Positions 9,198 through 18,418 are shown, counted from the first letter of the stretch. The stretch is DNA of 35,209 nt from Vibrio sp. (GCA_028131545.1 JAOICL010000024.1:1-35209), one strand, 5' to 3'. Notes: generated by a model from the letters alone, not told the origin. Made by a program: numbers and translations.

Positions 9198-9407
9198 TTA
9201 GTTACGCTCACCAACTTGTTCAATCTTATCAGCATCAATCGTCATTAAGTTGCCATCTGAATCTTCGTACTCATACATATTGGTGTCTGAATTCAGCTCT
9301 GGCTCACTTTCAGTTTTGATAATAGTACCGTCCGTCGTCGTCATGATGTACTGTGAACTACATGCAGATAGTGAAAGAGCAGCTAAAAGTGTAAGGAAAA
9401 TGCGCAT
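9198..9407 (-). CDS. YgdI/YgdR-family small lipoprotein (DUF903)
   Basis: The 69-residue product has a lipoprotein signal with lipobox LSAC, so the mature protein starts at Cys16. The body, YIMTTTDGTIIKTESEPELN followed by MYEYEDSDGNLMTIDADKIEQV, is the SH3-like DUF903 fold found in E. coli YgdI and YgdR. It is probably anchored in the outer membrane. The function is unknown. It lies 122 bases downstream of the M14 peptidase gene on the same strand. I see no terminator in that gap, so read-through from the long operon is possible, but an own promoter is equally likely. Confidence 0.88.
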   Translation of the reverse strand: MRIFLTLLAALSLSACSSQYIMTTTDGTIIKTESEPELNSDTNMYEYEDSDGNLMTIDADKIEQVGERN

Positions 9408-9529
9408 AATTATCTCTCTAATTTATTTAGTAAACGATCAGTCATTACAGACACTGCCTGTAACTCTGTTTTTAACTATAGCAAAAGTTCTAAATAACGC
9501 CCTTTTCTCATCGCTATTTTACTGTTCTT

Positions 9530-11467
9530 TTACTTTGTTGGTTCACTGTCAATGCAATCCACTTCTTTCAATTTACTGCTTTGATATTGCTCAACAAAAT
9601 ATAATGCACTTAATACCGTTTGGCTTTGCGCTTGGTGGCCTAATATAAATCGCTCACCTTGCACACTTTCATCTGGGAATTCAGTAATCAGCGTCAACGG
9701 ACAATTCAACTCTGGATATTCATTAAACATCACAGGGAATCCATTAATCACATCAAATCCCATGCCTTGATTATGAATACCATAACACGTCATTTGATCT
9801 TGATTATACGCTAACAATGTTTCATCTTGCTGTAATTGCTTTGTCACATACTGGATGAGTGCCTGAGCTTCCGCTTTATAACCCGGTTGATAACGCATGA
9901 TTAAGAAGAAACCTTTAGGAATAGACCATAAATCAAAGTTTTTTGGTATATACCCTGTTAATGGCCTTGTCCACTCATGAGAAGGGTAACCATGTAGGTT
10001 TAAATGCAAAAAAGCATTCGCTTCTTGTAATCCATGGTCTCTAAACGCTCTTTCAAAGCCTTCAGTTGGAGCTTGGAACTCAACATCATTACCATGCGCT
10101 GAATACCTCGCAGCATGATGCATATGAAATGGATTGTCCGCTAAAAATTCATGATATAACTGATAGCCATCAACGTTATGCACCGGAATAATAGAAACAG
10201 GTAATCGATGTGTAGCAGATGCCGTGTTATGTGAATTAAGGTATTGATGGGTCGCTTTTAAGCCCCCTACTACACCTGTCGTTTCATTCGCATGCTGAGC
10301 ACCTGTAATTAAGACTCCCTGTAACCTCTCTTTCTCTGGTACGGAACAATCAAAAGTTGCACCATAGATAGAGTGTCCAATGACACTTTTCCCTGAGATC
10401 TCACGCCCTTGATGCTCAATGATCAATTCGTTCAATACCGAGTTAACCGTACTTAATGGCAATGTTTGTGTAACGTGGTCAAGCGATCGTAATTGGACAT
10501 CATATTGTGCATTAACCGGTTTTGAAATCACCATCTCCTGTGGCACTACGTCAGATGAATCAACCTTATAAGGATGTAGTTCAATGCTCAGTGTATAATC
10601 ACTGCCAAAGGTAATGTTGGGAACAATTTGTCCCGGACGAATATCTCGGCTTCCAGAGTGCTTACCACTGCGTTTTTGTGCCCACTCCAATAGCGCAAAG
10701 TAGAACTCTTCATGCATTGCTTCAATTAAGCTGATTCGTTCGTCATAGAATGGCAACTCACAATCCGAAATAGGTAGAGTGACATTAATCTCTAAGCGTT
10801 CAAAAAACGGCTCTGTCGCAGGGAAAGGATAGGACGTAACGACCTCCATCGCTTCCCAAAATAGCTTCTCATAATCCGTTTCAAAACGCTCTTCACTACC
10901 ATCTGGAAAGCGAATCCACCCCGTAGGAGATAAGCAATTATCACCCACAGGATCTTGATGTTCATGATTAGGAGCAAAGACTTCACAATGCTCTGTTATC
11001 AAGCTATCAGTACTTTTCAAGCTATCAGCATTGTTTAAACTATCAGCACTTTTTAAATCATCAGCACTTTTTAAATCATCAGCACTTTCTAAACCATCTG
11101 AACACTGCCATGAAACGATATAGGTACAGTCTTCACGTTCCGTTGAATAAAACTCAATATGCGGGTACATACCTGATAGCGGGTAAGCCTCTAACATAAA
11201 TCGCTTCGATTCTTGATCCAGTGGGTGTTTAGGCACTCCAACACGTAATACGGATGTACTCTGCCAATCGATATCACTTTCAATAAAAAAGTGAACCAGT
11301 GGTTTATAGGCGCTGTATAAATTGACTTCTAGCCCTTTAGAGCGTAATTCAAGCTCTAAAGATTGGCGTTGCTTTTGATCGATGAACAACCAAGCATCAA
11401 AGTCACAGTCTAACGTTTCGATTGTTTCTAAAGCAGAGAAGCCTTTGCGTGTATACATGGTTTCCAT
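9530..11467 (-). CDS. cytoplasmic M14-family zinc metallopeptidase
   Basis: This 645-residue protein has no signal peptide or membrane segment. The C-terminal half is an M14 carboxypeptidase domain. GAQHANETTG gives the zinc ligands His392 and Glu395, HLNLHGYPSHEW gives His488 and His492 (one of them the third ligand), and LITEFPDES gives the probable catalytic Glu596. The N-terminal half (1-370) is not a domain I recognise and may set specificity. Residues about 125-155 are five six-residue repeats (LESADD, LKSADD, LKSADS, LNNADS, LKSTDS), encoded by an 18-bp tandem repeat. It is the last gene of the pxpBC-peptide transporter operon, eight bases after the permease gene. A likely role is hydrolysis of imported peptides or amide conjugates. 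The exact substrate is unknown. Confidence 0.85.
   Translation of the reverse strand: METMYTRKGFSALETIETLDCDFDAWLFIDQKQRQSLELELRSKGLEVNLYSAYKPLVHFFIESDIDWQSTSVLRVGVPKHPLDQESKRFMLEAYPLSGMYPHIEFYSTEREDCTYIVSWQCSDGLESADDLKSADDLKSADSLNNADSLKSTDSLITEHCEVFAPNHEHQDPVGDNCLSPTGWIRFPDGSEERFETDYEKLFWEAMEVVTSYPFPATEPFFERLEINVTLPISDCELPFYDERISLIEAMHEEFYFALLEWAQKRSGKHSGSRDIRPGQIVPNITFGSDYTLSIELHPYKVDSSDVVPQEMVISKPVNAQYDVQLRSLDHVTQTLPLSTVNSVLNELIIEHQGREISGKSVIGHSIYGATFDCSVPEKERLQGVLITGAQHANETTGVVGGLKATHQYLNSHNTASATHRLPVSIIPVHNVDGYQLYHEFLADNPFHMHHAARYSAHGNDVEFQAPTEGFERAFRDHGLQEANAFLHLNLHGYPSHEWTRPLTGYIPKNFDLWSIPKGFFLIMRYQPGYKAEAQALIQYVTKQLQQDETLLAYNQDQMTCYGIHNQGMGFDVINGFPVMFNEYPELNCPLTLITEFPDESVQGERFILGHQAQSQTVLSALYFVEQYQSSKLKEVDCIDSEPTK
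11004..11093 (-). repeat. 18-bp in-frame tandem repeat, five units
   Basis: Five 18-base units, for example CTATCAGCACTTTTTAAA, run from 11004 to 11093 and keep the reading frame of the M14 peptidase gene. Adjacent units differ by one to five bases. They encode a hydrophilic acidic hexapeptide repeat between two parts of the N-terminal region. Copy number is likely to vary between strains. Confidence 0.9.
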
Positions 11468-11475
11468 ACTATTCC

Positions 11476-12348
11476 TTAGGCCGATGTTGGATCGGTTTTA
11501 TCACGAAGCCAATCACCCACTAAGTTTGTACCTAAAACCGTAAACATAATGGCTAAACCAGGGAAAACACATACCCACCAAGCCGTCTGCATATAACTGC
11601 GCCCATCAGCTAGCATGCCACCCCAACTTGGAGTGCTTGGATCAGAACCCAATCCCAAGAAAGTTAAGCTACTCTCTAAAAGAATGTTGTTACCGATACT
11701 TAATACCATCAAAATCAAAATCGCATTAAAACTATTTGGAAGTACATGACGAATAATAATCGTAAAATCGGACACACCAAATGATTGAGCTGATTGTACA
11801 AACTCACGCTCACGAAGTGATAACACAGAACTACGAACAACACGAGCAAAGCCAACCCATTGTGACAAAATCATAAAGTAAATAATATTCTCAACACTTG
11901 ACCCTAATGTCGCAGCAAAAACAATGGCAATCAGAATAAAAGGTAATGCTAACTGAATATCTGCACAACGCATTAAAATCATATCCCAAACACCACGATA
12001 ATAGCCTGCGACTAGACCAATCGCGACACCCAACACGGTTGAACCTAATACAGATAGAACACCCACCATTAGAGAGATTTTACCGCCGACAACAATACGA
12101 GCAAGTATGTCGCGTCCTAGTGGATCAGTTCCTAAAGGGTTAGACCAATTAGTAAATGGTTCTAGTAAGCGGTTACGAAGATCAATCTTCATACCGCCAT
12201 CTGGGTATAAGTACCCCGAGAAGATTACCGCCAAACCGATGGTTAAACACAAGGCTAAACCAATGTATAACTCGATGTTTCTACCACGATTTGATGGCTT
12301 CTTATTCTGTTTTTCTTCTATATTATTTTCAATAGTTAAATCTGACAT
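11476..12348 (-). CDS. peptide ABC transporter permease, DppC/OppC/GsiD type
   Basis: This 290-residue inner-membrane subunit has an N-terminal helix (about 27-47), the periplasmic stretch NPLGTDPLGRDILARIVVGG typical of OppC-type permeases, and five further membrane helices. The cytoplasmic coupling loop REREFVQSAQSFGVSDFTII with HVLPN contacts the ATPase. The conserved TFLGLGSDPSTPSWG follows. It pairs with the upstream OppB-type permease, whose stop is two bases away, and is followed at eight bases by the M14 peptidase. Size and order match GsiD of the glutathione importer, but the substrate cannot be assigned from a permease alone. Confidence 0.93.
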   Translation of the reverse strand: MSDLTIENNIEEKQNKKPSNRGRNIELYIGLALCLTIGLAVIFSGYLYPDGGMKIDLRNRLLEPFTNWSNPLGTDPLGRDILARIVVGGKISLMVGVLSVLGSTVLGVAIGLVAGYYRGVWDMILMRCADIQLALPFILIAIVFAATLGSSVENIIYFMILSQWVGFARVVRSSVLSLREREFVQSAQSFGVSDFTIIIRHVLPNSFNAILILMVLSIGNNILLESSLTFLGLGSDPSTPSWGGMLADGRSYMQTAWWVCVFPGLAIMFTVLGTNLVGDWLRDKTDPTSA

Positions 12349-12350
12349 GA

Positions 12351-13277
12351 TTACGCCTCACGAATTCGTGGATCAAGTACACCATAAAGAATATCGACAG
12401 TTAAGTTGACAAGGATAACGATCAAAGCAAGTGCAATCACGGTGCCTTGCAATACAGGAAAATCACGTTGAGCAATCGCATCAAATGCTAATGAACCCAT
12501 ACCTGGTCGAGCAAATACTTGCTCAATGATCACAACGCCACCCATTAAATTACCGAACTGTAACCCAAGGTAAGTGACTAATGGAATCGCACAATTACGA
12601 AGAGCATGTTTATAAAGAACCACACGTTCTTTCAAGCCTTTACCTCGTGCCACGATGATATATTGTGCGCTCAATGTGTCTAACATCGTTGTACGGACTA
12701 ATCGAATATTCGTTGTGGCTAAGATAAGACCTAACGTTACCGTTGGTAAAATCATGCTTGCAAAGCCTTCGTTACCACTTGCTGGTAACCAACCTAATGT
12801 CACTGAAAAAATCAGAACAAAAATCAGTGCTAGCCAAAAGTTAGGAAAAGATAAACCCAAAAGAGAAACAACACGTAACACTTGATCTGGCCAACGACCT
12901 TTATTGATCGCCGCATAAATACCGGCAGGTAAAGAGATAACGACCGATATAACCAACGCTGTCACCGCGAGTAGTAACGTATCGGGTAGAGATTCAGCAA
13001 TCATATCCATTACGGGTGTTTTGGTAAAAAAGCTAGTGCCCATATCACCTTGGAATAAAGCGAGTATGTAGTGACCAAATTGGACCCAGAATGGTTGATC
13101 GACACCGAGGCTTGCTCGAAGTGCAGCAAGCTCTTCGTCAGAGATAGAACCGGCACTGTCACCGAGCATTAATAAAGTTGGATCGCCTGATAGGCGAATT
13201 GCCCAGAAAACAATGAGGGCAACGGCAAGCAGAACAAACAATGCCTGCAAAAAACGTTTAGCTAAGAATTGACTCAT
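12351..13277 (-). CDS. peptide ABC transporter permease, DppB/OppB/GsiC type
   Basis: This 308-residue inner-membrane subunit has the OppB layout: the N-terminal helix FLAKRFLQALFVLLAVALIVF, a periplasmic region with RASLGVDQPFWVQF and GDMGTSFF, then five helices. The coupling loop LSAQYIIVARGKGLKERVVLY is followed by HALRN. The C-terminal part has GLQFGNLMGGVVIIEQVFA and FPVLQGTVI. It forms the channel with the OppC-type subunit encoded two bases downstream. A 90-base gap with a strong hairpin separates it from the binding-protein gene upstream. Confidence 0.94.
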   Translation of the reverse strand: MSQFLAKRFLQALFVLLAVALIVFWAIRLSGDPTLLMLGDSAGSISDEELAALRASLGVDQPFWVQFGHYILALFQGDMGTSFFTKTPVMDMIAESLPDTLLLAVTALVISVVISLPAGIYAAINKGRWPDQVLRVVSLLGLSFPNFWLALIFVLIFSVTLGWLPASGNEGFASMILPTVTLGLILATTNIRLVRTTMLDTLSAQYIIVARGKGLKERVVLYKHALRNCAIPLVTYLGLQFGNLMGGVVIIEQVFARPGMGSLAFDAIAQRDFPVLQGTVIALALIVILVNLTVDILYGVLDPRIREA

Positions 13278-13307
13278 AATAATTATTCTTTTAAATCATC
13301 AAAGTTG

Positions 13308-13345
13308 TCGTCATTCCGAAAAGTTCAACTTATACGGAATGACGA
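13308..13345 (-). repeat. intra-operon hairpin after the binding-protein gene
   Basis: TCGTCATTCCG (13308-13318) and CGGAATGACGA (13335-13345) form a perfect 11-pair stem. The 16-base loop contains a smaller palindrome, AAGTTCAACTT (13321-13331). It lies between the binding-protein gene and the first permease gene. Such hairpins often stabilise the upstream binding-protein mRNA and lower expression of the permeases. There is no T-run for full termination. Confidence 0.75.
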
Positions 13346-13367
13346 TAAAATGAAAAGTAGTAAGGAA

Positions 13368-14888
13368 TTACTGAACTTTTACCTTGTTGAAACGGAAACG
13401 GTTGTCCGCTGGACCTTCAAAGTTTTGAACATGCTTACCTACACCATAAAGTGTTTTTAAGCTGTACATCGGAATTTCAATGTATTCATCTTTGACGAAG
13501 TTTGCGATCTCATGCAGAATCGGAAGGCGCTTTTCTGGTTCGAAGTGATTACGTTGTTCATTCAACATCTTATCAAGTTCTATATAACTATCGTATGCAT
13601 TCCAACGTTCACCGGTGTGGTACATTAGGTAAGCCGTATTATCGTAATCGAATGTCCAACCACCCCACGAGCTTTGGAACATTTCTCCGGTTTTACCATT
13701 CGGCATCACATCAGATAAATAAATACCCGTTTCATACGGTTTCACTTTTGCGTTAATACCAACAATGCTTAGGTAACCGGCAACCGCTTGAGCGACTTCA
13801 GAAAACGTTGAATTTTCAGAACGGTAGCTGATCTCGATTTCTGTACCAGGCTTGATACCCGCTTCTTTCAATAATGCCATTGCCTTTGTTGGGTCGTATG
13901 GATCAATTGATATCGACTCATCGTAACCAAATGACATGTCACTCTGGAAACTTGAGATCATTTTTGCCTGACCCATTAGAATTGAGTCAATGATCGTTTG
14001 ACGGTCAATCGCTAATGTTAGAGCTTTACGTACCTTAGGATCTTTAGTAATGCCATTTTTTGTATTCAAGCGAAATGCGTATGTTGTAGGACCTGATACA
14101 CCCACAAGATCCGATTTCTTAGACTCATTCAATTGAGGAACCAGTGCCACCGGTACATTATCGATAATATCGACACGACCAGATTCTAGCTCAGCAACAC
14201 GAGTCGCATCTTCTTTGATAAAGCGATATTTAATCGTATCAATGTCCGCTTTTTCACCCCAGAAGTTATCAAAGCGAGCCATTTCAACTGACACTTTTGG
14301 TTTGTATGCCGTCATTTTGAATGGGCCAGTACCAACTGGGTGATGGTTAAAGTGATCTTCACCGTGCTCAGCAATGTATTTTGGCGGAACAATCATTGAA
14401 CCATAACCCGCTAGCTTAGTCAGGATCACTGGATCAACTTGATTCATGAAAAAATCGATGGTGTATTCATCAACCACAGCCACTTTTTCAATCGTTGTGT
14501 AGTTAGAACGTTGTGGGCCAGCTTTACCTTGTTCACCAAGAAGACGATCAAATGTAAACTTCACCGACTCTGCATTAAACGCTTCACCATTATGGAAGGT
14601 TACGCCTTGGCGAAGAGTGAAACGGATACGCATATTGTTATCCATCATCTCCCACTTTTCAGCTAATGCAGGTTGCAGGTTTAGGTTAACATCGCGCTCG
14701 ATAAGGCCGTCATAAATGTTGTTTGCTACCGTCGACCATGCCACTTTGAATGTATCAACAGGATCCCAACTCCCAGCATCATGTGGAATAGCAACCGTAA
14801 GGTTCCCAGCTGCAAACACATTAGCTGATAAAGCAAGTGATCCCATCGAGACATACTTAAACAGCGTATTTAATTTAAAATTTTTCAT
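13368..14888 (-). CDS. periplasmic peptide-binding protein of an ABC transporter (SBP family 5)
   Basis: The 506-residue protein begins with a signal peptide (residues 1-27, cut at NVFA-AG). There is no lipobox, so it is a free periplasmic protein. The family 5 pattern is clear: GSWDPVDTFKVAWSTVANNIYDGLIERD, LAEKWEMMDNNMRIRFTLRQGVTFHNGE, FTFDRLLGE, PVGTGPFKM, VRKALTLAIDRQTII and DPTKAMALLKEAG. It captures peptide-like ligands for the two permeases downstream. Genes of this family serve dipeptides, oligopeptides, glutathione, nickel or opines. The operon's pxpBC and M14 genes favour small glutamyl or pyroglutamyl peptides, which is inference. The start is preceded by AAGGGAG. It lies 19 bases after the ATPase gene. 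Confidence 0.93.
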   Translation of the reverse strand: MKNFKLNTLFKYVSMGSLALSANVFAAGNLTVAIPHDAGSWDPVDTFKVAWSTVANNIYDGLIERDVNLNLQPALAEKWEMMDNNMRIRFTLRQGVTFHNGEAFNAESVKFTFDRLLGEQGKAGPQRSNYTTIEKVAVVDEYTIDFFMNQVDPVILTKLAGYGSMIVPPKYIAEHGEDHFNHHPVGTGPFKMTAYKPKVSVEMARFDNFWGEKADIDTIKYRFIKEDATRVAELESGRVDIIDNVPVALVPQLNESKKSDLVGVSGPTTYAFRLNTKNGITKDPKVRKALTLAIDRQTIIDSILMGQAKMISSFQSDMSFGYDESISIDPYDPTKAMALLKEAGIKPGTEIEISYRSENSTFSEVAQAVAGYLSIVGINAKVKPYETGIYLSDVMPNGKTGEMFQSSWGGWTFDYDNTAYLMYHTGERWNAYDSYIELDKMLNEQRNHFEPEKRLPILHEIANFVKDEYIEIPMYSLKTLYGVGKHVQNFEGPADNRFRFNKVKVQ

Positions 14889-14907
14889 TGTTAACTCCCT
14901 TTAACAC

Positions 14908-16743
14908 TTAAGCTGGTTCAGCAACCCAGTGATTTTCTTTTTGTTGTTTTAATATTTGTTTGATCGGTGGATTCGTCACTGAGCGAACTGGGCTCGGTAT
15001 TTCACCATCCATTGGTACATGTTCTTTATCAATATGACTTGGATCAGCCACTGGCACTGCTGACAACAGTTTTTTTGTATAACTATGAGTTGGGTTCTCA
15101 AAAATAGCTTGGCGAGTACCGTATTCAACAAATTGTCCTAAATACAATACAGCCACGCGATGGCTTATTTTCTCAACGACCGCCATATCATGCGTGATAA
15201 ATAGGAAGGCCAGTTTGTATTCTTGTTGCAACTCCATGAGTAAGTTCAAAATATGAGCTTGAATCGACACATCCAGCGCCGCAATGGATTCATCGGCAAT
15301 GATAAGCTCTGGCTCACAAGCTAATGCACGGGCAATGCCCACGCGAGCACGTTGTCCACCTGATAACTCGTGAGGATAACGACTTGCATAACTTTCATCT
15401 AAGCCAACTTGTTTAAGTAACTCATTTAAGCGGGCTTGAATGTTCTCTTTACCAATAATTAGTTTATGCGTTTCAATCGGTTCAATAATACTGTCGCCGA
15501 CTCTGCGTTTAGGGTTTAATGCCGCAAACGCATCCTGGAAAATATATTGAATCTTCTGACGTAAGACTTTTTGTTGTGACTTATCTTTGCTGTATATCGA
15601 TTCACCTTTAAAACGAATATCACCAGAGCGAATCTTTTCTAATTGTTGAATTGACTTTCCGATTGTTGATTTGCCTGAACCAGACTCTCCAACCAGTGCT
15701 AAAGTCTCACCAGGGTAAATATCAAAAGACACGTTATCGACAGCAAAGACTCGGTGTGTCGCTTTACCCCAAAAATTACGTTTCACATCAAAATGAGTTG
15801 ATATGTTATCAATTTCAAGTATTGGCTTATCATATTGAGCTGTGTCTTGAATCGCTGACTCACCGACCGTTTTTAACTGCCCATCTTCATAAGTCAACAG
15901 GGGCAAACGCTTAGGGTAAGCTTCCCCTTCCATGCTGCCTAATTTAGGGACAGCGGCTAATAAAGCTTGAGTATAAGGGTGCTTAGGTTCATGGAAAATT
16001 TCGTGTACGCTTCCATGTTCTAATTGTTGACCACGATGCATGACCACAACACGATCGGCCATTTCAGCGACGACACCCATGTCATGAGTAATAAAAATAA
16101 CGGCCGTATTAAATTCTTTTTGCAGATCACGAATAAGGTATAGGATTTGCGCTTGAATGCTGACGTCTAATGCGGTGGTTGGCTCATCTGCAATCAGTAA
16201 TTTAGGCTCACAAGATAACGCCATTGCGATCATGACACGTTGACGCATCCCCCCTGACAATTGGTGAGGGTAGCGATCAAACAGTGCTTCAGCATCTGGC
16301 AAACGTACTTTTTCTAATAAGCTGATGGTTTTAGCTTTGGCTTCAGAGAAACTCAACGTTTGATGCAGTAAAATCGCCTCACAGATTTGAGAGCCAATCG
16401 TTAATACTGGATTTAAAGAGGTCATTGGCTCTTGATAAATCATGGCAATATCATTACCACGTATCGACTCGATTTCACCTTGTGTAAGGGATAATACATC
16501 CTTTCGGTTATTCCCTTCACCAAAGAGAATACGCCCCGTTACATCCGCTTTTGCGCCCTGCTCTATCAATCTCATGATTGACATCGATGTGACTGATTTT
16601 CCTGAACCAGACTCGCCAACAATAGCCAGCGTTTCGCCTGGAGCAACCGTAAAGCTTAAATTATCAACGGCTTTGACTTGGCTGCTTGAAAAAGTGACCG
16701 ATAAATTATTGACGGCCAATAATGGTGACTGTACATGTTCCAT
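14908..16743 (-). CDS. peptide ABC transporter double ATPase, GsiA-like
   Basis: The 611-residue protein fuses two OppD/OppF-type ATPase domains. Domain 1 has Walker A GESGSGKS at 43-50, EPMTSLNPV, signature LSGGMRQR and Walker B LLIADEP. Domain 2 has GESGSGKS near 351-358, FQDAFAALNPKRRVGDSI, signature LSGGQRAR and LIIADES. Each domain is followed by the oligopeptide C-terminal extension with HPYTQALLAAVPKLGSMEG and HSYTKKLLSAVPVADPS. The fused form, the interdomain segment and the terminal HWVAEP resemble E. coli GsiA (glutathione import) as I recall it. One protein therefore powers both permeases. It lies 35 bases after pxpC and 19 before the binding-protein gene. Confidence 0.93.
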   Translation of the reverse strand: MEHVQSPLLAVNNLSVTFSSSQVKAVDNLSFTVAPGETLAIVGESGSGKSVTSMSIMRLIEQGAKADVTGRILFGEGNNRKDVLSLTQGEIESIRGNDIAMIYQEPMTSLNPVLTIGSQICEAILLHQTLSFSEAKAKTISLLEKVRLPDAEALFDRYPHQLSGGMRQRVMIAMALSCEPKLLIADEPTTALDVSIQAQILYLIRDLQKEFNTAVIFITHDMGVVAEMADRVVVMHRGQQLEHGSVHEIFHEPKHPYTQALLAAVPKLGSMEGEAYPKRLPLLTYEDGQLKTVGESAIQDTAQYDKPILEIDNISTHFDVKRNFWGKATHRVFAVDNVSFDIYPGETLALVGESGSGKSTIGKSIQQLEKIRSGDIRFKGESIYSKDKSQQKVLRQKIQYIFQDAFAALNPKRRVGDSIIEPIETHKLIIGKENIQARLNELLKQVGLDESYASRYPHELSGGQRARVGIARALACEPELIIADESIAALDVSIQAHILNLLMELQQEYKLAFLFITHDMAVVEKISHRVAVLYLGQFVEYGTRQAIFENPTHSYTKKLLSAVPVADPSHIDKEHVPMDGEIPSPVRSVTNPPIKQILKQQKENHWVAEPA

Positions 16744-16778
16744 GTCTATAATCCCTAAAGTTAATGATCGATGCTGGC

Positions 16779-17723
16779 TTACGCCTGAAGCACTTCCTGC
16801 ACACGATCTAAGTACAGTGTATTTTGTTGTTGTTCTTTTTTTGCTTGTGCGAGTGTCACTCGCTTGAAACGAACCTTAGCACCCGGTCGTAAATGTCCTA
16901 ACTTCCATAAATCCGCTTCGATAACCGCCCCGATTCTTGGGTACCCCCCTGTCGTCTGACATTCTGGGCCTAAAATAATAGGCTGGCCATCATTTGGTAA
17001 TTGAATCATGCCTGGAAACACAGCATGAGACAGTAATTCAACCGCTTCGCTTTTCGATAAACTCGCCCCTTCAAGACGAAAACCCATACGGTTACTTTTC
17101 GCCGAGATAGTAAATTCATCATTAAAAAAACGCGTCTGAGAAGAGAGATTCAATCTCTCAAATTCAGGCCCGACCATCATTGAAATCTCATTATTAAAAT
17201 GAGGCAGCTTAATCGCTGGATGATCGGATTGCTTTTGTACTTCGCTATGTTCCGATAATCGTATTTGATCCTGTGAACGCAGTGCGGCTGCACCCAATCG
17301 ACTTTGTACATCACTGCTTTTTGAGCCCATAACGATAGGAACATCCATACCACCAGCAACCGCGAGGTAGATACATAATCCAGAGCGATTACGGTTAATG
17401 GTCAGTGTGTCGCCTTTTTTAACCGAATAAGCCTTACCGATAAATAAAGACTGTGTTGCCTTTGTCTGAGAGGGTGACGATAAGCTTGCAAAACACTCGC
17501 TCCCCGTTAACGCAATAGAAGTATCTTGTTCAAAGGATAATGTCACACCACCCAAGAAAATTTCTAATGCCGCCTCATCACTGCGATTTCCAACTAATGC
17601 ATTCGCCAGCGATAAAGATAAAGCATCTAAGGCTCCGGCTTGACTCACGCCCAAATGGCGATAACCGAAACGACCATTATCTTGTAATGTCACAAGAGTG
17701 GTACATTTAACAACGGTAATCAT
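16779..17723 (-). CDS. pxpC: PxpC, 5-oxoprolinase subunit C (KipA/YbgK type)
   Basis: With PxpA and PxpB this subunit hydrolyses 5-oxoproline (pyroglutamate) to glutamate using ATP. The 314 residues match the carboxyltransferase-like AHS2 domain: TLVTLQDNGRFGYRHLGVSQAGALD near the start, NALVGNRSDEAALEIFLGG, SNRMGFRLEG, SHAVFPGMIQLPNDGQPIILGPECQTTGGYPRIG and a C-terminal GAKVRFKRV. The start overlaps the pxpB stop as ATGA (17723-17720), which implies translational coupling. A B. subtilis homologue (KipA) modulates sporulation kinase KinA, but that role does not apply here. Confidence 0.93.
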   Translation of the reverse strand: MITVVKCTTLVTLQDNGRFGYRHLGVSQAGALDALSLSLANALVGNRSDEAALEIFLGGVTLSFEQDTSIALTGSECFASLSSPSQTKATQSLFIGKAYSVKKGDTLTINRNRSGLCIYLAVAGGMDVPIVMGSKSSDVQSRLGAAALRSQDQIRLSEHSEVQKQSDHPAIKLPHFNNEISMMVGPEFERLNLSSQTRFFNDEFTISAKSNRMGFRLEGASLSKSEAVELLSHAVFPGMIQLPNDGQPIILGPECQTTGGYPRIGAVIEADLWKLGHLRPGAKVRFKRVTLAQAKKEQQQNTLYLDRVQEVLQA

Positions 17724-18418
17724 ATCAACACCTCCTTCGCCACAAATCGCACCGAATCACCCGGTTGTAATAAACTCGGTTGATCCTGTTGTGAATCAAA
17801 AAGCGTGATGTCGGTATGACCAATCAGATTCCAACCACCCGGTGAGGCATTAGGATAAATACCCGTTTGAGCACCACCGATGCCCACAGCACCAGCTGGT
17901 ATAATAGCGCGAGGCGTATCAAGACGGGGTGTATGCAGCTCGGAAGGTAATCCATTCAAGTAGGCAAAACCCGGTTGAAACCCAAGAAAAAAGACGGGAT
18001 AAATAGGATAAGTATGTTGAGCAATAACCTGTGACATGGATAGACCAGCATGTTTTGCAACACGCTGTAAGTCAGGCCCGAATTCTCCACCATAGCTGAC
18101 GGGAATATCAATAATTCTCGATGGGGCATTCTCTTCACCATCGGTAGGTAAACAACGTAACATGTCATTTAAAAAAGGAGGTAAAAACTCAACGAAAGAA
18201 GCCGATACGTTAACGGTGATGTTATTCATGCCCACGACGACGTCAAGGAGGCTCGCTTTATGTTGATTCGAGTCATGGCGCAGTTGATCAGATAAAACCC
18301 ACAGAGCTTTTTGAATGCTGTGTGCCGGTGCATTATACAATTCTATCGTGTAAGCACGTTCATTAACCCAAAAACCTCTTTGCTTCAACGAGGCGTTACC
18401 AAAATCACATAGTTCCAT
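17720..18418 (-). CDS. pxpB: PxpB, 5-oxoprolinase subunit B (KipI/YbgJ type)
   Basis: This is the partner of PxpC in ATP-dependent 5-oxoproline cleavage. The 232 residues match AHS1: VVGMNNITVNV, IPVSYGGEFGPDLQRVAKHAGLS, FFLGFQPGFAYLNGLP, TPRAIIPAGAVGIGGAQTGIY, PGGWNLIGHT and LQPGDSVRFV. It is the first gene of a seven-gene operon. AAGGA lies a few bases before ATG 18418, and a promoter is visible upstream. The third subunit gene, pxpA (LamB/YcsF family), is usually adjacent in other bacteria but is not in the window. It may be elsewhere in the genome. Confidence 0.93.
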   Translation of the reverse strand: MELCDFGNASLKQRGFWVNERAYTIELYNAPAHSIQKALWVLSDQLRHDSNQHKASLLDVVVGMNNITVNVSASFVEFLPPFLNDMLRCLPTDGEENAPSRIIDIPVSYGGEFGPDLQRVAKHAGLSMSQVIAQHTYPIYPVFFLGFQPGFAYLNGLPSELHTPRLDTPRAIIPAGAVGIGGAQTGIYPNASPGGWNLIGHTDITLFDSQQDQPSLLQPGDSVRFVAKEVLI

